DNA from: Pseudomonas sp. 7SR1
Lineage (GTDB): Bacteria; Pseudomonadota; Gammaproteobacteria; Pseudomonadales; Pseudomonadaceae
Direction of reading: 5' to 3'
NCBI RefSeq assembly: GCF_900156465.1
Contig: NZ_LT707064.1
Coordinates: 2,326,501-2,390,500, forward strand
Length of the DNA stretch: 64,000 bases
Part shown: positions 1 through 8,303 of the stretch, piece after piece
How the letters are laid out: each line of letters begins with the position of its first letter
Numbering within the stretch: the first letter of the stretch is position 1
Made by a program: the position numbers and the translations under genes
Notes under the pieces: generated by a model
The model's database searches: none
Told to the model about the DNA's origin: nothing
What the model saw: only the letters and a program-made list of their open reading frames with translations

Positions 1-633
1 CACCACGCCGTACAAGTCTTGCTCGGGAGACACCAGGACATGGCGCAGCGCCAGGTAAGCCTTGAGGGTCATGGCGCGGCGGGCAACCGGATGGTCATGG
101 GCCACGATGGTGACGAATTCGTCCCTGAGCACGGTTCGATTCAGGATCCTCGCCGCAGCCTGGGTCGGCGGCACGCCCACCGCCGCGTCGATCAGGCCGT
201 TGTCCAGCATGTCGACGGTATGGTCGCGGTCGTTGAACGCATGGACATTCACCCAAACCCCCGGCGCCTGTTCGGCGAGGGCCTGCAACAGGGCGGGCAG
301 GAGCACATAGGCCGGGTAGTCCGACAGGCCGAGCTTGAATACCGCGCGAGCCTCGGCAGGGTTGAACGCGGGGCGCTCCACCAGTGCCACCTGCAACTGA
401 TGCAACGCCTGGGCGATCGGCACCGCCAGTTCCCGGGCCCTGGGTGTCGGCAACAGACCGTCGGCGCTGCGGGCAAACAGCGGATCGCCCCACAGTTTGC
501 GAAGCCTGGCCAGGGCCGCGCTCATCGCCGGCTGACTGACCCCCACCCGAGCCGCGGCCCGCGTGACGTTGCGCTCGGTCATCAGTGCGTCGAATGCCAC
601 CAGGAGGTTCAAATCGATGCCATGAAAATCCAT
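1..633 (-). CDS. LysR-family transcriptional regulator, partial (C-terminus outside window)
   Basis: The minus strand is open from an ATG at 633 to the window edge, giving 211 residues. The N-terminus (MDFHGIDLNLLVAFDALM, then a winged HTH with NVTRAAARVGVSQPAMSAAL) is typical of the LysR family, NodD/LinR-like branch, and is followed by the start of the effector-binding domain. It faces the SnoaL/dehydrogenase pair starting at 729, so it probably regulates that pair from the 634-728 intergenic region. The C-terminal third is missing only because the window ends. The ligand cannot be told from the sequence. Confidence 0.9.
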   Translation of the reverse strand, partial: MDFHGIDLNLLVAFDALMTERNVTRAAARVGVSQPAMSAALARLRKLWGDPLFARSADGLLPTPRARELAVPIAQALHQLQVALVERPAFNPAEARAVFKLGLSDYPAYVLLPALLQALAEQAPGVWVNVHAFNDRDHTVDMLDNGLIDAAVGVPPTQAAARILNRTVLRDEFVTIVAHDHPVARRAMTLKAYLALRHVLVSPEQDLYGVV

Positions 634-728
634 GAATCAAATAAACATCCATATCGGTTATTTGTTAGACGGATCGTATCCCGCCCTCGCACTATCTCGC
701 TACCCCACCTGGCCACAGCGAGAAACCG

Positions 729-1175
729 ATGAATATCTCCAGCATCAGCCTTGCCGACCAACTGCGCGCCGAGCGCCTGGCGGTCGAAACGTTCTACCGC
801 GCGTTCAGCGACAAACAACCGGATCTGGTCGACGAAGTGCTGGCCCCGCACTGGGACGACATCCCGTTGGCGCCGGGGCAGGCCCCCGGCCCTGAAGGCA
901 TCAAGACCATCATCCGCAGCGTTGTCCAGGCGTTCCCCGATGTGCGGATCGTTATCCACGACGTGGTCCAGGAGCCTGGAAAAATGGCCGTGCGCGCGCA
1001 AATCAGCGGCACCCATGACGGTGAGCTTTTCGGCATCGCCGCCACCGGCAGGCAAGTCAGTTTCCCCATCCATGAATTCCACCGCTTCCACGACGCGAAG
1101 CTGACGACGACATGGCACCTGGAAGACTGGTTCGGCGTGTTCATCCAGCTTGGCCGGTTCCCCACCCAGGCCTGA
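729..1175 (+). CDS. SnoaL-like polyketide cyclase / ester cyclase family protein
   Basis: 148 residues, the usual size of the SnoaL-like alpha+beta barrel family (NTF2 fold). Visible hallmarks are the N-terminal helix with ETFYRAFSDKQPDLVDEVL, the central PGPEGIKTIIRSVVQAFPDVR segment and the C-terminal EFHRFHDAKLTTTWHLEDWFG. Family members range from true polyketide cyclases to uncharacterised ester cyclases. No polyketide synthase lies nearby, so I do not infer polyketide chemistry. The gene is 15 nt upstream of the dehydrogenase at 1191 and divergent from the LysR gene, suggesting a small LysR-controlled detoxification or catabolic unit. Confidence 0.85.
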   Translation: MNISSISLADQLRAERLAVETFYRAFSDKQPDLVDEVLAPHWDDIPLAPGQAPGPEGIKTIIRSVVQAFPDVRIVIHDVVQEPGKMAVRAQISGTHDGELFGIAATGRQVSFPIHEFHRFHDAKLTTTWHLEDWFGVFIQLGRFPTQA

Positions 1176-1190
1176 AGAGGAGTCTGCCAA

Positions 1191-2111
1191 ATGAAGAGCG
1201 CTTTGATTCACGAGTTCGGTAGCCCGGATGTGCTGGTCGCTGGTGAAGCGACCCTGCGAACCCCTCAACCCGAGGAAGTCGTCGTCAGCGTCGAGGCCGC
1301 CAGCGTCAACCCGCTGGACGTCAAGATCATCGCCGGCTACATGCAGCCGATCTTTCCCGTGACGTTTCCCTATGCGCCAGGCACGGATTTCAGTGGCGTG
1401 ATCGAATCGGTGGGCGAGCGGGTGAGGCACCTGAAGGCCGGCGACCGGGTCGTCGGCCGCACCACCCCCAGCCACGGTGGGGCCTTCGCGCAGCAGCTGG
1501 TCATCGCCGCCGCCGAGCTTTGCGTCATTCCCGCGTCGATGGGTTTCGAACAGGCCGCCGCCTTACCAACGGCCTATGGCACCGCCGCGCAGGCGCTGTT
1601 CGACGTCGGCAAGTTGCAGCCAGGGCAGCGGGTCCTGATCCATGCCGGGGCCGGGGGCGTGGGCAGCATGGCCATCCAGCTGGCCCAGCTTGCCGGCTGC
1701 CATGTGATCGCAACCGCATCGGCGAAGAACATCGAGCTGGTGAAAAGCCTGGGCGCCGACGAGGTCATCGACTACCGGAGCCAGACCCTTGAAGGTGTGC
1801 GGGATATCGACCTGGTGCTCGATACCCTGGGCGGCGAGACGCTCGAAGAGTCCTGGCAGGTGCTGCGCCCCGGGGGACACATCTCGACCCTGGTGGAGTT
1901 CAACATCCAGGGGCGGGACGGCTGCACAGGCGAATTCGTCTTCTTCGCCAGCGCAGTGCCGTTCCTTCCCGAGGCGGTCAGGCAGTTCAGTGCGGGCCGG
2001 CTGCAAATCATCATCGACTCGAGCTTTACCTTGTCCGACACCCGCGCGGCGCTGGAGAAGGTCGCCACCGCCCACGCGCGGGGCAAGGTGCTGATTCGTC
2101 CGGGTACCTGA
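1191..2111 (+). CDS. NADP-dependent oxidoreductase, quinone oxidoreductase-type (MDR superfamily)
   Basis: 306 residues. An N-terminal GroES-like domain is followed by a Rossmann domain with the nucleotide-binding motif HAGAGGVGSMAIQLAQ near residue 145-160. There is no structural-zinc cysteine cluster, which points to the zinc-less quinone reductase/enoyl reductase branch of medium-chain dehydrogenases. It is probably co-transcribed with the SnoaL gene (15-nt gap, GAGGAG ribosome site at about 1177-1182). It ends 4 nt before the convergent BtrH-like gene, so it marks the left edge of the biosynthetic cluster. The substrate is unknown. Confidence 0.9.
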   Translation: MKSALIHEFGSPDVLVAGEATLRTPQPEEVVVSVEAASVNPLDVKIIAGYMQPIFPVTFPYAPGTDFSGVIESVGERVRHLKAGDRVVGRTTPSHGGAFAQQLVIAAAELCVIPASMGFEQAAALPTAYGTAAQALFDVGKLQPGQRVLIHAGAGGVGSMAIQLAQLAGCHVIATASAKNIELVKSLGADEVIDYRSQTLEGVRDIDLVLDTLGGETLEESWQVLRPGGHISTLVEFNIQGRDGCTGEFVFFASAVPFLPEAVRQFSAGRLQIIIDSSFTLSDTRAALEKVATAHARGKVLIRPGT

Positions 2112-2115
2112 GCGG

Positions 2116-3069
2116 TCAGGCCTGGGCCACCGTTTGTCGATGCATCGAGCGAAGGTCGTCGAGGTAGTCAGCCTCCAGGCCTTCCAGGGCAGCGCACCGC
2201 GTGACCAAGTCGCGGCGACGGACCTTGCCGGTGATCTGCGCCATCGCCATCAAGCCCTTGAGCACACCGGCCTCCTGGGCAAACCGCTGGACCCGTTCGA
2301 GGGTCGCCTCGGGTACGCCGGTCATCGACAGGTAGCGGGCAAAGCAATTGCGCGAGCCAGCCAGGAGCGTGAACACGTCATGCAGCGCGCGAAACTTGGT
2401 CGTGTCGCAGGCCAGGGGGTTGTCCAGCAGCGTTTCGAGGTGGCCGTAGAACCAGGGTTCCACCTTGAAGCCGTCCAGGAACGCCTGATGGCGCTGGCGG
2501 AATGAACGCTCGACACTGTGTCGTGGCGGTGTCCACTCCAGGCAGAACATGCGGCGACTGCCCTCGTTCTGGAAGAACTGGTCGATCACTTCCTGGGGGT
2601 AGCGGTATTCGCACAGCACACTGGCGGCATTGTCATCGACGATGTCCCAGGTGCCGTCGGCATGGGCCTGGCGCAGCACGACAACGTGCTGGGCATGTGA
2701 GCTGCGGTATTCGGGACAGTGTGCAAAGTAATACACGTCCCCCGACAGGAAGGCGCAACCGTAGGCCTGGATCTGCTGGTGGATGACCGGCAGCAGCTCA
2801 TCCAGGTGTTCGGCCTTGCGCTCATGAAAACGTACGCCCAGCAGCGCCAGGTCGTCGTCGGCGAAATAGCCGCTTTGCAGCGCGTACTTGGCTTTGTTCT
2901 GCACCACCATCTGCTGGAAGATATCGTCCACCGCCGGCAAGGCGTTGTAGAAGAGCCAGTCCACTTCTATGCCCAGGCGTTTCATGAACACAACGGCATG
3001 GCGCTGGAAGCAATTGAGGAAACGTCGGTCGTACAGGTGCACATCGTAGGCAAACGGTTGTTCTTCCAT
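2116..3069 (-). CDS. BtrH N-terminal domain-like protein (putative acyl transfer from carrier protein)
   Basis: 317 residues resembling the BtrH_N family, whose butirosin member moves an acyl side chain from an acyl carrier protein to the antibiotic core. I see a papain-like arrangement: Cys20 in RRFLNCFQRH, His125/His128 in SSHAQHVVVL and Asp145 in WDIVDDNA. The C-terminal half (about 170-317) is helical. It is the last gene of the minus unit MFS-ACP-BtrH, 16 nt after the ACP gene, so the ACP is its likely donor. The family assignment is from motif recognition only. It could instead act as a peptidase or hydrolase. Confidence 0.7.
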   Translation of the reverse strand: MEEQPFAYDVHLYDRRFLNCFQRHAVVFMKRLGIEVDWLFYNALPAVDDIFQQMVVQNKAKYALQSGYFADDDLALLGVRFHERKAEHLDELLPVIHQQIQAYGCAFLSGDVYYFAHCPEYRSSHAQHVVVLRQAHADGTWDIVDDNAASVLCEYRYPQEVIDQFFQNEGSRRMFCLEWTPPRHSVERSFRQRHQAFLDGFKVEPWFYGHLETLLDNPLACDTTKFRALHDVFTLLAGSRNCFARYLSMTGVPEATLERVQRFAQEAGVLKGLMAMAQITGKVRRRDLVTRCAALEGLEADYLDDLRSMHRQTVAQA

Positions 3070-3085
3070 GACGGGCGATCCTCGC

Positions 3086-3355
3086 CTAGGCAGTCAGGTA
3101 GTGCTCCAGGAGGAGCCCGGCGACAGCTGCCGGGCTGCCCAGGAACTGGGGGGCCAGATGGTCGGTTTCGAACTCGATCTCAAAGGCATCCTCCAGGCGC
3201 GTCACCAGGAGCATCAGCTTCATCGAGTCCACCCCTGCTTCGAGAAAAGACAGCTGCGGGTCGACCTGGACGCTTTGGGGCGCCACTTCCTTCATCAGCG
3301 CGTAGACCTGCGTGAGCACGGTCTGTCGATCGGTTTCAAGCTCTGTGGAACTCAT
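3086..3355 (-). CDS. acyl carrier protein
   Basis: 89 residues with the four-helix carrier-protein pattern. The phosphopantetheine serine is Ser44 in LEAGVDSMKLMLL. It is acidic, and its site (GVDSM) is more ACP-like than PCP-like, in contrast to the second carrier of the cluster at 8304 (GGNSM). The start is supported by GGAGG 6 nt upstream. It lies between the MFS and BtrH-like genes and is probably translated from the same mRNA. It most likely holds the acyl chain used by the BtrH-like protein. A 4'-phosphopantetheinyl transferase is not encoded in the window and must act in trans. Confidence 0.9.
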   Translation of the reverse strand: MSSTELETDRQTVLTQVYALMKEVAPQSVQVDPQLSFLEAGVDSMKLMLLVTRLEDAFEIEFETDHLAPQFLGSPAAVAGLLLEHYLTA

Positions 3356-3375
3356 CGGATGCCTCCATCAATCAA

Positions 3376-4560
3376 TCATGAACGCGCCAGCGGAACGGGC
3401 TGCGCGGGGCGACGCAACTGGGCCAGTCCCAGCAGCCCGAGGGCGGTGACCAGGCCGGTGCCGATCATCAGCGCCGGGCCGGATGTCGGGCCCAAGACCG
3501 ATGCGGAGGTCGCAAAGGTCAATAACAAGGGGCCGGTGGCCTGCATCGAATAGGCGCAGAACGTGCTGCGACTGCCCACCAATGCCGCCTGGGCATCGTT
3601 GTTCGCGCAGCGCATCAATTGGCTGCGAACGGCGATTCGCAGGTGGTTGGTGACGAATCCGACCAGGAACGCCCCGACCAGCGACAGCGGCACCAGGGGC
3701 GCCAGGACCATCAGCGCATCCACCACGATCAGGGCGCTGGCGAACAGCACCAGGCGGTGCTTGCCCAGGGGCAGCAGCGCGGCCAGGAAAGCCCCGATGC
3801 CCGCGACGCCGGACGCGATGCCGAAACTGGTGGGGCTCCAATGGTTAACTTGCTGGTAGACGACCGGCATCATGCTGTTGAAAGCGCCGATGTGCAGGGC
3901 GATCAACCCGAGGCAGGCCATCCAGCCGTAGGGCATTTCGAACGTATCGTCCCGGCTTTGCCTGGCCTGCCGAGGGGCAGGGCCCGGGGCCTCGACGATG
4001 ACGCTGCGCCTCATCCGGCCGGCCAGCAACGCCGGGCTCAGGGCCGCCCCCGTCAACGCCACGGCCATCAGAAAGACCGAATCGTCGAGCAGGCCCAGCA
4101 GTGCGCCACCGGCCAACGACCCCGAGAAACCGCCGACCTGGATGGCGGTTTGCATATAGCGCGCGGCATCGTCCGCCGGTAGCCAGCCGGCGACGACCCG
4201 GCGGGTGTTCTCGATTTCCAGGGAACTGGCCGTGAGGAAATCGACTGTCCCCACCAGCAAGGCGATCAACAGGAAGACACCCAGGGCCGAGGCCAGTCCG
4301 GACCAGGCGAAGAGTGCTGCAATGGCAAAGGCCGAGATACGCAACGCCACCAGCCAAGGGGCGTCGATGTTGGCCGCTCGTCCTCGACTCAGCAGATCCA
4401 GCGCGAAGGGAACGGCGACCGAGAGACACAGGACCACGCCAAGGGGGACGCTGGAACCGGAGAGCTTGAGCGACATCCAGATCACGCCGGTCAATACGGC
4501 CTGGTCGCAAGCCGTGGACAGCGCAACGACACCGTAGAACAGCAAGTTTCGCGACGACAT
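3376..4560 (-). CDS. MFS transporter (probable exporter of the cluster product)
   Basis: 394 residues with about 10-12 hydrophobic segments and the layout of the major facilitator superfamily (MFS_1/MFS_3-like drug exporters). I place the start at the ATG at 4560 (MSSRNLLFYG), with CGGAG 8 nt upstream. An in-frame ATG at 4749 would add an Arg/Cys-rich, non-membrane leader and run into the promoter region. It is the first gene of the leftward unit and divergent from the adenylating enzyme, as expected for product export and self-protection. The substrate is inferred from context only. Confidence 0.85.
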   Translation of the reverse strand: MSSRNLLFYGVVALSTACDQAVLTGVIWMSLKLSGSSVPLGVVLCLSVAVPFALDLLSRGRAANIDAPWLVALRISAFAIAALFAWSGLASALGVFLLIALLVGTVDFLTASSLEIENTRRVVAGWLPADDAARYMQTAIQVGGFSGSLAGGALLGLLDDSVFLMAVALTGAALSPALLAGRMRRSVIVEAPGPAPRQARQSRDDTFEMPYGWMACLGLIALHIGAFNSMMPVVYQQVNHWSPTSFGIASGVAGIGAFLAALLPLGKHRLVLFASALIVVDALMVLAPLVPLSLVGAFLVGFVTNHLRIAVRSQLMRCANNDAQAALVGSRSTFCAYSMQATGPLLLTFATSASVLGPTSGPALMIGTGLVTALGLLGLAQLRRPAQPVPLARS

Positions 4561-4834
4561 GAATGAAACTCCGGTGGGGCCAACCGCGTGACGGGCGATT
4601 GACCAGGGCGTGGACCGTCGAACGAGCGCCTCGAAGCAAACCCGCCCGCCACAGCCTTGATGATCGGCAGAGAGGGCGCGACGAGGACGCCTGAAAATAC
4701 CCAGGCCCCGACACGCGGCGCAACTTGCGTTAGCAAAACTAAAGGCCACTGCAAAAACCTAACGCAACGCCACGAGGGTGTTTGCCAGTAGTAGGCTCTG
4801 ACGACCGATGCCATCGGACGCAGGAGCGAGCGGC
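4561..4834. promoter_or_regulatory. divergent promoter region of the halogenase cluster, with inverted repeat
   Basis: 274 bp separate the leftward MFS unit from the rightward biosynthetic unit. A perfect 9-bp inverted repeat lies here: TTGCGTTAG at 4725-4733 and CTAACGCAA at 4759-4767, with 25 nt between. The core GCGTTA/TAACGC also occurs upstream of the other minus-strand unit (13405-13437) and of the cluster LysR gene (14387-14407), so it is a candidate operator for that regulator. No convincing -35/-10 pair could be assigned by eye. Confidence 0.6.
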
Positions 4835-6304
4835 GTGGAAAGTGAAGGACTGCAAACACTGATTTCAAAGTTGAAAGGCAACCCGCGCAATGGGGTTGTG
4901 TTTCATCAACGTACGGAAATGGAACGTGTCCGGTTCGCTGACGTGTACCAGGAGGTTTCGCTGGTTTCGCGCCAGCTCGCCGAGGTAGGCCTTCAGGCGG
5001 GCATGCAGGTCGCGGTGATCGCCGAGAACGGCAAGGCGGCTTTTTTACTGGACCTCGCTTTATTGAATATCGGCTGCATCGCCTTGCAGATTCCCGAGAA
5101 AACCGCCCGCAGCGCCCTGGCCGACATCGGCCAGCAGAACATTGCCTTTGTGCTGGTCAGCGCCTTGTACCGCGACGAGGTGGACCCTGGTTCATGGGAG
5201 CCCGTCGGAACATTCCATGGCTTGAGGCTGTGTCGGAACCGGGCGTGTCCGAATGCCTTCGCTGCGGTTGCGGGGCCCACCATTTTCTCCTCCGGCACCA
5301 GCGGCAAAGAGAAGAAGATTCGCGTCAACAACGCCACCGTCCTGCTCAATGCCCGGCAGTTCTTCTCGGCCATCGACGCCCGGCCGGACGACAGTTTCCT
5401 GATCTTCCTGCCCCTGTCCAATTATCAGCAGAAGCTGTTGATCTACGGGTGCATCGATGCCGGCATCGACATCGTGCTCAGTGGCATGCAGACCGCCATG
5501 CAAGCCCTCAAGCAGACCTCCCCGAGCCTGTTCCTGGCCCCTCCGCTTTTTTATGACGCGATGTGGCGCCTGGCCGATGGCAATGGCCAGAAGCTGCGCG
5601 AACTGTTCGGCTCGAACATGCGACAGATGTGGAGCGGCATGGCTGCGTTGCCGCAGGCTGTGCTGGACGGATATCACACGGCGGGCCTGCCGCTTCTGGA
5701 AGCCTATGGCATGACCGAGTACGGCCCCATTGCCGTCAACACCCTCCAGCACAACCGACCGGGTTCGGTCGGTCGGGCACTGGTGCCGGGCAGCGTGACC
5801 CTGGAAAGCGACGGGGAGATTCTGCTCAGGTCGCATCGGCGGCTGACCTGCGGATACGTGGACCAGCCAGAAGAAGTCGCCAGGGCGGTGTATCGGGACG
5901 AAGTCGTCATTGCCACCGGCGACGTCGGCCGTATCGATGCCGACGGCTATATCTTCATTGAAGGCCGCAAGAACGACACGATCATCACATCAGGTGGCCA
6001 GAAAATTCACCCCACGGCCGTCGAGCAGTCATTCAACAGCCTGCCTGGCGTGCAGTACGCCGTGGCGCTGGGAGCCCGCCGTCCCCACCTGGGAATGTTG
6101 CTGGTGGTCGAACAGATCGATTCGAGCGCCCGGCAACTGATCGAAAAGACCATCGACGATTACAACGCCGGTGCCAGCGTACCGATCCGCAATTATTTCC
6201 TGTCCACCGAGCCGTTTACCGCCGAGAACGGTTTGCTGACCCGGAACCTGAAGCTGCAACGCAAGAACATATCGTCCCGATACGAAACTTGCGTATTCAA
6301 TTGA
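4835..6304 (+). CDS. AMP-forming adenylating enzyme (carrier-protein acyl/aminoacyl ligase)
   Basis: 489 residues from a GTG start with AGGAG 8 nt upstream. An ATG at 4808 is also in frame but lacks a ribosome site. Adenylation motifs are clear: A3 IFSSGTSGKEKK (150-161), A5 EAYGMTEYGP, A7 ATGDVG, A8 GRKNDTIITSGGQKIHP and the A10 lysine at about 473 in LLTRNLKLQRKN. The region where amino-acid A domains carry FDxS reads PLSNYQQ (193-199), as in acyl ligases, so the substrate may not be an ordinary alpha-amino acid. There is no fused carrier domain; the partner is probably the carrier protein at 8304. It is the first gene of the rightward unit, 51 nt before the halogenase. Confidence 0.85.
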   Translation: MESEGLQTLISKLKGNPRNGVVFHQRTEMERVRFADVYQEVSLVSRQLAEVGLQAGMQVAVIAENGKAAFLLDLALLNIGCIALQIPEKTARSALADIGQQNIAFVLVSALYRDEVDPGSWEPVGTFHGLRLCRNRACPNAFAAVAGPTIFSSGTSGKEKKIRVNNATVLLNARQFFSAIDARPDDSFLIFLPLSNYQQKLLIYGCIDAGIDIVLSGMQTAMQALKQTSPSLFLAPPLFYDAMWRLADGNGQKLRELFGSNMRQMWSGMAALPQAVLDGYHTAGLPLLEAYGMTEYGPIAVNTLQHNRPGSVGRALVPGSVTLESDGEILLRSHRRLTCGYVDQPEEVARAVYRDEVVIATGDVGRIDADGYIFIEGRKNDTIITSGGQKIHPTAVEQSFNSLPGVQYAVALGARRPHLGMLLVVEQIDSSARQLIEKTIDDYNAGASVPIRNYFLSTEPFTAENGLLTRNLKLQRKNISSRYETCVFN

Positions 6305-6355
6305 GTCGTCACGCAAACATTGATCTTCCACACTGAGCAGGCAAGGAGATTTACC

Positions 6356-7300
6356 TTGGACGCGTTAAAAGAAGACTTCGGACTTAGCGATGAGGAAATT
6401 GCTTTCTTCTTCAAGAATGGATACGTAAAGCCGTTCAAGGTTTATGAACCGGAAGAGATGGAGCGGCAATGGCGAACGGTGCGGCTGCAGACACTGGACC
6501 GCAGCAACGCCGTGTATGCCGACAATACAATCTCCAACGCCGGCAACAATAACCTCGCCAACTATGACCGGCACCTGGATATCCCTTTCCTCGGCCAGCA
6601 TGTCTGCAACCCCAGGATCGTGCACAAGGTGCGCAGCCTCATGGGCAAGGACCTGCTGTGCTGGCGCACCGAGTTCTTCTCCAAGTACCCCGGCGATGCG
6701 GGCACCGACTGGCACCAGGCCAATACCTTCGCCGGCGTGGCGGGGCGTCCCCATATCGTCTGGCCCGATGACTCGGGACGTCGCGGGACCCTGACCGCCT
6801 GGACCGCTTTCACCGACACGATGAAAGACACCGCCTGCATGGCGATTGTCCCCGGCACCCACAACATGATGCATTACGACGAAGAGAAGCGTCTGATCTT
6901 CAACCCCGAGAAGAACAACAACCTCGTCAAGGACGGCGTCCGTCGTGGGCTGTGGGGCTACGATTACCGCGACCTGCAAGTCGACCCGGACTGGAAGCCC
7001 GACGAGTCCAAGGCGGTCTACTTCGAGATGAAGGCCGGCGAGTGCGTGATCTTCTGGTCGACGGTGCTGCATTCCTCGCTTCCGCACCTGGGCCTGACCG
7101 ACAAGATGCGCCTGGGATACTCCGCCCGCTACGTACCCCCGGAAGTCCTTATCCACCCCGATACCGACATGCTCCACGAGTTCGGTGGCGAGGTCAGCCT
7201 GGAGAATTACGGTGCTGTCGTGGTGTCGGGCGAGAACCGCTACACCCATAACCGTATCCGCGAAACGAACATGCTGGGCGAGCCGTTCATCCCTGCCTGA
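6356..7300 (+). CDS. SyrB2-type Fe(II)/2-oxoglutarate-dependent halogenase
   Basis: 314 residues from a TTG start with AAGGAG 7 nt upstream; the TTG at 6320 lacks a site. The sequence matches syringomycin halogenase SyrB2 (310 aa) over its length, from recalled sequence. The diagnostic feature is TDWHQANTF: His120-Gln121-Ala122, where hydroxylases of the PhyH superfamily have His-X-Asp. Loss of the carboxylate leaves the chloride site on iron. The second iron ligand is His239 (STVLHSSLPH) and the 2-oxoglutarate arginine is Arg258 (GYSARYVP). Both keep SyrB2 spacing (+4). SyrB2 chlorinates a carrier-bound aminoacyl methyl group. By analogy this enzyme should act on a substrate tethered to the carrier at 8304. 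Confidence 0.92.
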   Translation: MDALKEDFGLSDEEIAFFFKNGYVKPFKVYEPEEMERQWRTVRLQTLDRSNAVYADNTISNAGNNNLANYDRHLDIPFLGQHVCNPRIVHKVRSLMGKDLLCWRTEFFSKYPGDAGTDWHQANTFAGVAGRPHIVWPDDSGRRGTLTAWTAFTDTMKDTACMAIVPGTHNMMHYDEEKRLIFNPEKNNNLVKDGVRRGLWGYDYRDLQVDPDWKPDESKAVYFEMKAGECVIFWSTVLHSSLPHLGLTDKMRLGYSARYVPPEVLIHPDTDMLHEFGGEVSLENYGAVVVSGENRYTHNRIRETNMLGEPFIPA

Positions 7301-7347
7301 TGACTCCAGGGCCGGAGCATCTGCGGCCCTGTTCCGTAAAAGGACGA

Positions 7348-8271
7348 ATGCGCATGCGCATAATGATTGACGCTTGTTCCTACGCCCTGGGTGAAGTCGA
7401 ACGTCCTTATCACGATGTGCCTGACTTCAAGGCTATGCTCGATCGCTTCGGCTATCCGGACGAGCCGGGGGTATTCGGCTGGGGAAGCTACTTCAAGACC
7501 GACGGCGATATATTCGACCTGGGCATCAGGTCCGCTCGCCAGACCCTGGCCCAGAGCCGCGTGTCTGCCGGCGATATCGACTTCGTCATGTTCTGCTCGA
7601 CCTGCTTTCCCGGCAACGAGATCGAGTACATCAATTTCAACGTTCGGCTGTATGAAGGTCTCGAACTGAGAAAGGCTTTTCCCATCGGCGTCACCCTCAA
7701 CAACTGCATCAGTTTCATGAGTGCCATCGTGATGGCTGAGAGCATGGTGCGCGCCGGTGTCTACAACAACATCCTGATCATCACCGCCGACAAGGTCTAC
7801 GACGAGTCCATACGCTTCAACAACTTCGCCTTGCTCAGCGATTCGGCGGCCAGTTGCCTGGTCACCCGGTGCGATGGGCCGGGCCTGGAGATCGTGTCTT
7901 CGCGTTTCGGCGTCAGCCAGGATCCGATCACCTCCAACCACGGCAAGGACGAGCCCGAACTCTACGGGCGAATCCTGAATGAAGTCCTGGAGACTTCCGG
8001 GATCACCCTGGCCGATATCAGCAAAGTGTTCTGCAACAACATCTTCCGCCCCGTGACGCAGCTCAAGGAAACCCGCCTCGGGTTTTCGCGTCGCCAGCTG
8101 TACCTGGATAACGTGGCGCGCTGCGGGCACTGCTTCTCGGCAGACACGATGATCAACTACGTCGATTACGCCCGGCAAAACACTCCCGCCGAGGGCCAGA
8201 AATTCCTGTTCTCGATCGACGCGCCCAACCTGCGCGCCAATCTGCTTGCCCAATACACACCTCAACCGTGA
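7348..8271 (+). CDS. 3-oxoacyl-ACP synthase III (FabH/KASIII)-like thiolase-fold protein with altered triad
   Basis: 307 residues from an ATG at 7348 (AAAAGGA just upstream; ATG at 7354 also possible). The fold is KASIII-like: N-terminal IMIDACSYALGE, nucleophile Cys120 in LNNCISFMSA, and the C-terminal CNNIFRPVTQ and ARCGHCFSADT segments. FabH uses Cys-His-Asn, with His in the HQAN motif and Asn in GNTSAA. Here the HQAN position reads Cys229-Asn-Asn231 with no His, while the GN position reads Gly260-His261. This suggests a relocated base or an acyl-transfer role rather than standard decarboxylative condensation. Placed between halogenase and carrier protein, it probably handles the halogenated acyl thioester. 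That is inference. Confidence 0.8.
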   Translation: MRMRIMIDACSYALGEVERPYHDVPDFKAMLDRFGYPDEPGVFGWGSYFKTDGDIFDLGIRSARQTLAQSRVSAGDIDFVMFCSTCFPGNEIEYINFNVRLYEGLELRKAFPIGVTLNNCISFMSAIVMAESMVRAGVYNNILIITADKVYDESIRFNNFALLSDSAASCLVTRCDGPGLEIVSSRFGVSQDPITSNHGKDEPELYGRILNEVLETSGITLADISKVFCNNIFRPVTQLKETRLGFSRRQLYLDNVARCGHCFSADTMINYVDYARQNTPAEGQKFLFSIDAPNLRANLLAQYTPQP

Positions 8272-8303
8272 TTCAGCCAATCCCGCTCTCTGGAGGAACG
8301 CCC

